From positions 558,001 to 622,000 of the forward strand of contig NZ_CANDNZ010000003.1 in assembly GCF_947387555.1 (NCBI RefSeq): 64,000 bases of DNA. The letters run 5' to 3'. The translations under genes were made by a program, and so were the position numbers. This document shows, one piece after another, positions 58,862 through 64,000 of the stretch. Position 1 is the stretch's first letter, and every line of letters begins with the position of its first letter. Under the pieces are notes generated by a model. It had not been told where the DNA came from and searched no databases. It worked only from the letters and a program-made list of their open reading frames with translations. The stretch comes from Thalassomonas sp. RHCl1 (lineage in GTDB: Bacteria; Pseudomonadota; Gammaproteobacteria; Enterobacterales; Alteromonadaceae).

Positions 58862-59023
58862 ATGAAAAAACATGACAATAAAATTGAAAACCAAGAAAGC
58901 AAATTAAATGTTTTCGAGCCGGAAACAATGAAAGAACTTACCCTTGAAGACGCTGAGTTTGTTTCCGGCGGTGGCATTCCGCCTTTCATCGGTTATCAGG
59001 AACCGCCGATCGAAGAACTATAG
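58862..59023 (+). CDS. Double-glycine leader peptide, proline-rich core
   Basis: A 53-residue peptide. The leader ends ELTLEDAEFVSGGG, the classic double-glycine pattern (hydrophobic and acidic residues before GG) used by C39-peptidase exporters for microcins and class II bacteriocins. The remaining core, about 16 residues (IPPFIGYQEPPIEEL), is rich in Pro and acidic residues and has no Cys. AGGA lies about 8 bases before the ATG. It does not belong to the LNKKKLKNLSKD family on the other strand. It is followed by two genes on the same strand after a 157-base gap, which may form one unit with it. Confidence 0.7.
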   Translation: MKKHDNKIENQESKLNVFEPETMKELTLEDAEFVSGGGIPPFIGYQEPPIEEL

Positions 59024-59180
59024 CATGCTTGAAGTAGTGGTAATCCCACTACTTCCATCCTACCGCCTTTAAAACGATATTGTTAACAATGTTAAATGGC
59101 GACCTTCCCATCATCGCAATATTTCGCTTGCCCAGTGATCTTTTCTATCGTTGCGATGGATTTATACACCAGGTAATAGT

Positions 59181-59954
59181 ATGGAAATGGATCAATTTTT
59201 CAGTGTATTAGCTAAAAGCGATTCTGTTGATAGTATAGAAACTGCTTTTTTCGAATATGTAGAGCAACGAAATTTCAAGCAGGAAATTCAGCAATTAATA
59301 GACAAACAAGACTATGAACTCCTAGGCAGGGTAAGGAATGATGGCATTGTGCTTTATGAGGACAAGCAATGGCGGATGTTATTAACGCTTGATGCTTTAA
59401 CAACCGACCCTAATGTCGCTGTCACCTTTTCGTCAGAGTCATTGTACAGTGTTATCTCAAATCACCGCTATGTGCTGCATGCGTATCCAGAAGACGATGA
59501 AGGCATACAAGTAACAGATGAAAAAAATCCCATAACCACACGGCAACTCAAATTATTATCAAGCGGCTTTGCCTATGAATTTTACAAGCCGAAAGAAAAG
59601 GTAGTGGTCGCTTTGCACAACAAGTCAATAAAAAGACAGGTTTGTGCCCGATACTGCAGCAAAACAGGACAGAAACTTGCTGCCTATTCCGGTACCCATA
59701 ATTTGGATCGATATAAAATGTTTATCGGTATCATGCATCAGTTTGGCACCACAGGGAGCCCTTTTTTAGAGCAGTTAACCAAACACCCGGTGAACGCCAT
59801 TCGCTGGCACGCCCTGGTTGAGCTGTTCAAATTAGACCACGAGCGTGCGAAACATATTTTAGTCTCATTTTTGCAGGATCAGTGCCCGACAATAAGAGCG
59901 CAAGCCAATGCAACCATGACGCAATTAGCTGAATTTGAAAGGATAAATGCATAA
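59181..59954 (+). CDS. HEAT-repeat protein with a possible degenerate cupin half
   Basis: A 257-residue soluble protein. I chose the ATG at 59181 (MEMDQFFSV), with AGGTAAT upstream; an ATG at 59151 would add 10 residues. The C-terminus (HPVNAIRWHALVELFKLD, then a second helix pair with TIRAQANATM) has the helical HEAT-repeat pattern. The middle part (IVLYEDKQWRMLLTLD to QVCARYCSKTGQKLAAYSG) can be loosely aligned with the next gene's product, but lacks the HxH metal motif. The gene overlaps the next one by 8 bases. No function is assigned; context suggests a partner of the cupin-like protein and perhaps of the small peptide upstream. Confidence 0.7.
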   Translation: MEMDQFFSVLAKSDSVDSIETAFFEYVEQRNFKQEIQQLIDKQDYELLGRVRNDGIVLYEDKQWRMLLTLDALTTDPNVAVTFSSESLYSVISNHRYVLHAYPEDDEGIQVTDEKNPITTRQLKLLSSGFAYEFYKPKEKVVVALHNKSIKRQVCARYCSKTGQKLAAYSGTHNLDRYKMFIGIMHQFGTTGSPFLEQLTKHPVNAIRWHALVELFKLDHERAKHILVSFLQDQCPTIRAQANATMTQLAEFERINA

Positions 59955-60711
59955 CATGGAATTCTATTCACCCAAAACTGTTGAGCCGACTTCCATTGAC
60001 GGTTTAATAGACTTTATCAAAAACAATATCAGTGAAGAACGCCGGCTGTGTGATACCCAAGGTTTAGTCGAACAGCTGATGGGAGTACAGCACAACACGG
60101 CCAGTATTCTCGAACACATATCAGCCTCGCTCTCAAAAACCGATGACAACCCGAATACCAACCCCTACGGCAAGAATTCCTTTGTCTTGTATAGAGATAA
60201 CACAGTGATGCTGCGCCTGGTTGTGTGGGAACCAAGAGAGGGGGACAATTTTTCCCATGCGGATGAAGAGCTGTTTGCTTATGGCGTATGCCATGATCAT
60301 AATTTTGAGTTGATGTCTTTGGGATTATGCGGAAGTGGCTATACCACCCATATGTACTCATACCAGCACAAAGGAAGCGAGTATGTCGAAGGTGAGTTAA
60401 TAGATATCGACTATCTTGGCGATTTCACCTTGCAGCAAGGCTCAGTGCTTTATATGGAACAATCAAAAGATCTTCATACACAAAGCCCGCCGGCCCAGAT
60501 GTCGATGTCACTCAATATCATTGTTGACCACGGCATTAAAAAGAAACAAGTTTTCGTTGAGCCAAAAACAAAACGTATTGTCGAATATCGGGGCTTAGTG
60601 AACCCGAAAAGCTATATCGAAAAGCTTCATAACAAGCTGACAGAACCAGAGTTCGGCATAAATCAGAGCAAAGCAATAAAGCATCCACAAAGGACAGCTT
60701 CCTTAGTATAG
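59947..60711 (+). CDS. Cupin-like metal-binding protein
   Basis: A 254-residue protein. The segment AYGVCHDHNFELMSLGLCGSG (near 110-130) has the HxHxxE-xxxxG arrangement of cupin motif 1, and GSVLYMEQSKDLHTQSPP (near 170) has the later Gly and His of motif 2. This suggests a small metal-dependent beta-barrel enzyme, for example an oxygenase. The start at 59947 lies inside the preceding gene; a second in-frame ATG three codons on is equally possible. Placed after a double-glycine peptide and a HEAT protein, it might modify that peptide, but this is only suggested by position. Confidence 0.65.
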   Translation: MHNMEFYSPKTVEPTSIDGLIDFIKNNISEERRLCDTQGLVEQLMGVQHNTASILEHISASLSKTDDNPNTNPYGKNSFVLYRDNTVMLRLVVWEPREGDNFSHADEELFAYGVCHDHNFELMSLGLCGSGYTTHMYSYQHKGSEYVEGELIDIDYLGDFTLQQGSVLYMEQSKDLHTQSPPAQMSMSLNIIVDHGIKKKQVFVEPKTKRIVEYRGLVNPKSYIEKLHNKLTEPEFGINQSKAIKHPQRTASLV

Positions 60712-60736
60712 AAAAAACAAAAAAGGGCATGGGGAA

Positions 60737-60767
60737 GTTAGCTTGGTTATTCACCAACTGAGCTAAC
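60737..60767 (+). terminator. Hairpin after the cupin-like gene
   Basis: Arms GTTAGCT (60737-60743) and AGCTAAC (60761-60767), with further TGGT/ACCA pairing inside, start 25 bases after the stop codon. On the minus strand it contains a tRNA D-arm-like TTAGCTCAGTTGGT. No T-run follows. The remaining bases to 61136 show no gene. Confidence 0.5.
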
Positions 60768-61136
60768 ACCGAAATACCAGATCCGCTTTTAGCCTCCGGC
60801 CTGAGATATTCCAGCCCCTGCCAAAATAGATTATGCCGCCTGGTTTTGTTAACCCATACCGGCATTCTCCTTTGCTGACATAAAAGTTAGCCTGGACAGA
60901 ATGTCAAATCACCTTATCTCCAGCCCGGTGAAATGACACTAAACAGCAAAATAACTAAAAAAATGATCTAAATATGCAACTTATCCCAACGAAGTGTTAC
61001 CAAGAATATACCCTATGATCATTTTAACTAATGATATCCGGTAAAAAATTAAAAATAACTTTCTTGATAAGTTAGACTGATTACATAATACGCCTGAATC
61101 TAATTCAGTAACTCACCAACATTATGGACGACACCT

Positions 61137-62018
61137 ATGCCCTTTAGCATCGATACCTTTCGACAATATCTCAAAATGGCCAACGACAAATATGCCAAGC
61201 ATAAAGACAGCTCCATGAGCCCGCTGGAACGTCATTTGGCCGGTCTGCATGCAGTTGGTGCAACACAATTACCGGCGATACAGGCATTATGGGGCGCCGT
61301 TCCCTATGCCAAGCAAACCAAATATGCCGGCGCTTCCATGTACCTGAAACAGTTCTTGCCCGGCCTGGTGGATGCCACCCCCTGTAAACCGAAAATGGAA
61401 TTCGAGTCTTATAAAGTCGCCAAAGGTCCATTCGCCGGTCAGACCGACTACCTGGTGCGAGCTTATCACCGCCATAAACTCACCTGGCAAAGCAGTAACG
61501 GCCATATGGGATCGCTGGCAAATGTGGGTACCCGGGAACAGGTAACCCACAGAACAAATCCGGCAGCCGCGCCTTTTCATGCGGTGTTATGTGGTTCTAT
61601 TCCCCTGACTTTTACCCAGGGAGCCACTACCAATGCCGGAGCCGACAGCGGTATCAACCGGGATGACCATTCCATCGGCAACCCGGCCTTAATTCTGCGC
61701 AGGCCGCTGACAGCGGGTTCTGTTATCGCCGACCAGGTATATCAATACACCACAGACGGCACTACCTGGCTGCCCATTCCCGGCGCAACCTACGAGATAG
61801 AAAAAGGCGTGCGGCTGCAGGGCGGCAACCTGGTATTCTATTTCCGTAAAGAGGGCACCAACAACCGCCTGGCCAACCGTTTTCATTTTGAAGTGGAATA
61901 CGCAATTGGCCCGGCCATCACCACCACCATTACCCGTATTCCCGTGCCGCCTTTCTCCTATTTGCCGATGGCGAATTTAAGCGATCACACCAGCAGGATA
62001 GTTGCGCAAAGGCAGTAA
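61137..62018 (+). CDS. Unrecognised 293-residue protein
   Basis: A complete ORF with normal codon use and a plausible ribosome-binding site (GGACGAC). I do not recognise the family. It has no signal peptide or membrane segment. The N-terminal third is helical and basic; the rest is rich in Gly, Thr, Asn and beta-strand-like stretches (ILRRPLTAG, YEIEKGVRLQGGNLVFYFRK, FHFEVEYAIG), suggesting a helical head and a beta-rich body. It stands alone, with a control gap before it and a bidirectional hairpin after it. A structural or secreted-effector role is possible but unsupported. Confidence 0.7.
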   Translation: MPFSIDTFRQYLKMANDKYAKHKDSSMSPLERHLAGLHAVGATQLPAIQALWGAVPYAKQTKYAGASMYLKQFLPGLVDATPCKPKMEFESYKVAKGPFAGQTDYLVRAYHRHKLTWQSSNGHMGSLANVGTREQVTHRTNPAAAPFHAVLCGSIPLTFTQGATTNAGADSGINRDDHSIGNPALILRRPLTAGSVIADQVYQYTTDGTTWLPIPGATYEIEKGVRLQGGNLVFYFRKEGTNNRLANRFHFEVEYAIGPAITTTITRIPVPPFSYLPMANLSDHTSRIVAQRQ

Positions 62019-62168
62019 CTACCGCAGACAAATGTGCCCTAAAAGTATTGATGCCTTCTCAAGATAAAGAGACGGCATCATGCTTTGAATGCTTCATTGG
62101 CGCGGCGGTGACCTTCTCTTGCGCGTACCCAACGGTTAATTGGCACAAAAATCATTATCCGGCCACAC

Positions 62169-62201
62169 AAGCTGCCGTGTCGTTTGTTAACACGGCAGCT
62201 T
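62169..62201. terminator. Bidirectional terminator hairpin
   Basis: A perfect 12-bp stem (AAGCTGCCGTGT / ACACGGCAGCTT) with a 9-base loop lies between the converging genes at 61137-62018 and 62221-62517. It is followed by AATTT on the plus strand. It probably ends both transcripts. Confidence 0.75.
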
Positions 62202-62220
62202 AATTTCCCGTGTAACAACA

Positions 62221-62517
62221 TTAGTCTTCTGTTACCCGGTTATTATCACCCGTGATATCTTTCGGCTGAGGTGAAATAACCACTTCTCCCTGATTTACCC
62301 TGATGCTGACCTTTTGCCCTTTGAGAAAACCGGCTTTACTGAGCCACTTTCCCCTAAGTATGATGCAGGGTTCAAGCTGTATCGGCGCATAGCTAATACC
62401 TATATTGCGGCTTTTCGGTGCCGAGCCGCAAACAGTCTCCTGCACGGTAAGTTGCCGATAAATGGGATATTTTACTTTTGCCGAGCCTGGCTCTGACGTA
62501 TGATGACATTCAGCCAT
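62221..62517 (-). CDS. symE: SymE-like toxin-family protein
   Basis: A 98-residue protein. The C-terminal half (PCIILRGKWLSKAGFLKGQK, then VSIRVNQGEVVISP) matches the SymE family, whose fold is related to AbrB/SpoVT. In E. coli, SymE is an SOS-induced, nucleoid-condensing toxin whose mRNA is held down by the antisense RNA SymR. Length and domain position fit. No antitoxin protein gene is adjacent, as expected for a type I system. Two strong hairpins just upstream (about 62550-62615) may belong to an antisense RNA or the leader. Confidence 0.8.
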   Translation of the reverse strand: MAECHHTSEPGSAKVKYPIYRQLTVQETVCGSAPKSRNIGISYAPIQLEPCIILRGKWLSKAGFLKGQKVSIRVNQGEVVISPQPKDITGDNNRVTED

Positions 62518-62549
62518 GACGTACTCCTGTTTAGTTCGTTGTGGTTAGC

Positions 62550-62615
62550 GACCTCTGGGTGTGTCAGCACTCAGGGGTTGCGACTTTGGTTGCTGCTGTA
62601 AGCAGCAGTTAACAG
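62550..62615. ncRNA. Possible structured leader or antisense RNA beside symE
   Basis: Two inverted repeats lie directly upstream of the SymE-like gene: a 13-bp stem around 62550-62581 (CGACCTCTGGGTG against CACTCAGGGGTTG, with wobble pairs) and a CTGCT...AGCAG hairpin near 62596-62612. By analogy with symE/symR, an antisense RNA over the start of symE is expected here. No promoter was identified, so this is tentative. The rest of 62616-62964 shows no gene. Confidence 0.3.
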
Positions 62616-62964
62616 ATAAGTAATTTTGGAATAGGCGCTCTCCTGTTTGGCTTGGATAGCACTATTAATAAAAGACCAATTTACAAGATAAGTCAGGCCG
62701 GGTTGGCAGATCATTTTATGGCTGTTTTGTCACTATTGTATGGGTTGCTGTACAGGTAAAAGTAACAAAAATATTCGCTAAAATCCCTTCGTTTTGCCAA
62801 GGGAATAATTACCTGAATATGAGGATATAAAGATATGGCCATGCTCGTCATTTATTAACACGGCCAAGTTTATAGTAATGATTTTCCTAACAATTTAATG
62901 AAAAACCAAAAGTGAGTGAATATTCACTTAATACCATTAACAAGTTAGCATCCTGAAAAAGCCG

Positions 62965-63366
62965 TTATGAACTTCCGCCTTTTAATGCCTTGCTTATCCC
63001 TTTAATCAGCCCGTCAATGTTGCGTAACGTAAATTGATATTCAAGCGAGTTTTGCAGAAAGTCATTACGCTCTTTTGCCACATCTACCGTATTGCCGTCA
63101 CCGGTATCCGGTTGTTCCGGGATTTGATACTTAATATTGTTGTTCATATTATTATCAGGGCTGATATGGGCTTCATGAGTGGCAAGCATTTTTACCGACT
63201 GTACTTGTTGTGCCTGCTTTAAAGCCGCACTGAAATCAACACTGACAGCTTTATAGCCGGGCGTATCGGCATTAGCAATATTCGATGAAATAACCTCGGC
63301 TTTTTTTTCCCGCAAAAGTAATAAGTCTGTTTTCGGTTTAAATATATTGTCTAAGTTAATTGCCAT
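62965..63366 (-). CDS. flgB: Flagellar basal-body rod protein FlgB
   Basis: A 133-residue rod protein, close to the usual FlgB length of about 137. The N-terminus has the rod signature SSNIANADTPGYKA near residue 30, and the C-terminus (NDFLQNSLEYQFTLRNIDGLIKGI) matches FlgB helices. GAGAGGT precedes the ATG. FlgB normally starts a flgBCDEFG operon, but here neither flgC nor any other flagellar gene follows; the next gene downstream is symE-like. It may be a leftover or transferred copy, or an orphan paralogue. Confidence 0.9.
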   Translation of the reverse strand: MAINLDNIFKPKTDLLLLREKKAEVISSNIANADTPGYKAVSVDFSAALKQAQQVQSVKMLATHEAHISPDNNMNNNIKYQIPEQPDTGDGNTVDVAKERNDFLQNSLEYQFTLRNIDGLIKGISKALKGGSS

Positions 63367-63757
63367 AAGTACCTCTCTTTTGCCCGTTACTGGTTTCGTC
63401 TAATGATGAATAACGAATAAGTGCAGTACGTATTTCTCTGGTTATCGGTAACTGCAGGGCAAGTTTGGCAAAAATGCTCAATCGTTTTTTGATTTTTCTT
63501 GCTATTAATAGCACTTGGGGTGTTTGTTTTTATTCAGCAAGTAAGTTTTAAATACACGATTAATTTGATTGAGAGTATGTGAGTTAGCTTTAGCTATTGT
63601 CGCTATATTTCTTGGTTAACAGGAAATACAGGCGGTGGTTTTCGAATTACTGTCGAGTCAACACAACACCTGATTTTCATGGGTTTCACGGAAAATGAGG
63701 AAACAAGGCAGGGCACCGAACGCCAAGCAGCCGGCAGTTAAGTGCTACAACAGCGCC

Positions 63758-63776
63758 TTGGCGCTTATCGCGCCAA
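63758..63776. terminator. Short perfect hairpin upstream of flgB
   Basis: A 7-bp stem TTGGCGC-TTATC-GCGCCAA about 120 bases past the stop of the partial minus-strand gene. There is no clear T-run. Apart from this, 63367-63895 shows no gene. Confidence 0.35.
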
Positions 63777-63895
63777 ATAAATTCATCTGACAGCGTCCCC
63801 GGGTCGGAAGACACCACCAGATAAGTTTACACGTCAAAGACCTAGCCGGAAGACTCACTTAAAATCCCGGCAATCCAGTCAAAGCCCCCATCAGA

Positions 63896-64000
63896 TCAGT
63901 TTTCCTCCGAAATGAGAGCCTGCCAGTCAGGCGCAACTACCACCGGCCGCGCCATGTCTACCTCCAGGTTGCCAGCACCAAACATGGTATGAGACTGCAC
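63896..64000 (-). CDS. Possible 3' end of a gene entering from the right edge
   Basis: An open frame of 34 codons from the window edge ends in TGA at 63896-63898 and reads QSHTMFGAGNLEVDMARPVV and WQALISEEN. It is too short to identify. The composition is protein-like, but I cannot exclude chance. Confidence 0.3.
   Translation of the reverse strand: MQSHTMFGAGNLEVDMARPVVVAPDWQALISEEN

Overview
The window looks like part of the chromosome of a marine gammaproteobacterium, probably Colwelliaceae/Thalassomonas-like. That placement is an inference from gene style (flgB, a symE-like gene, GG-leader peptide precursors, a TATACCAATT-type MITE) and not a database result. About 48 of the 64 kb encodes nonribosomal peptide synthetases (NRPSs), so this is one large natural-product locus with accessory DNA on its right side.

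Layout. (1) Bases 1-8469, minus strand: the first 2823 codons of a three-module NRPS that runs off the left edge. (2) 8470-9590: a frameshifted remnant of another NRPS gene. (3) 9643-33977, minus strand: three abutting NRPS genes with 3, 2 and 2 modules; the last one transcribed (9643-20325) ends in a thioesterase. (4) 34117-37528, minus strand, upstream of these: a single-lobe HPPD/hydroxymandelate-synthase-like protein, an HpgT-like aminotransferase, an Ldh2-family dehydrogenase and a cytochrome b561. (5) 37529-38648: a divergent control region with four 12-bp palindromes spaced 46-47 bp apart. (6) 38649-56165, plus strand: a penicillin-acylase-family Ntn hydrolase, a PvdE/SyrD-like ABC exporter, a MITE-like element and a four-module NRPS that begins with a starter-type condensation domain. 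A strong terminator closes this arm. (7) 56504-60711: four related small GG-leader peptides on the minus strand, an array of 34-bp palindromic repeats, then a fifth double-glycine peptide and two genes (HEAT-repeat and cupin-like) on the plus strand. (8) 61137-64000: an unrecognised gene, a symE-like gene, an orphan flgB and a fragment of a gene running off the right edge.

How the genes may work together (inference). The plus-strand synthetase starts the chain, probably with an acyl cap. The acidic C-terminal tails and TubC-type N-terminal docking domains suggest the order 4333 aa > 2238 aa > 2314 aa > 3560 aa, which gives an 11-residue peptide released by the single visible thioesterase. The four small enzymes look like a route to hydroxyphenylglycine or phenylglycine for that peptide. 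The exporter and the acylase suggest that an acylated precursor is exported and then deacylated outside the cytoplasm, as in pyoverdine maturation. The partial synthetase at the left edge matches the 3560-aa protein module for module, except that its first adenylation domain has a different specificity code. Its former upstream partner gene has decayed, and the intact partner carries the same C-terminal tail, so the locus may make two products. No epimerisation domain, MbtH protein, phosphopantetheinyl transferase, pathway regulator, tRNA, rRNA or CRISPR array was found.
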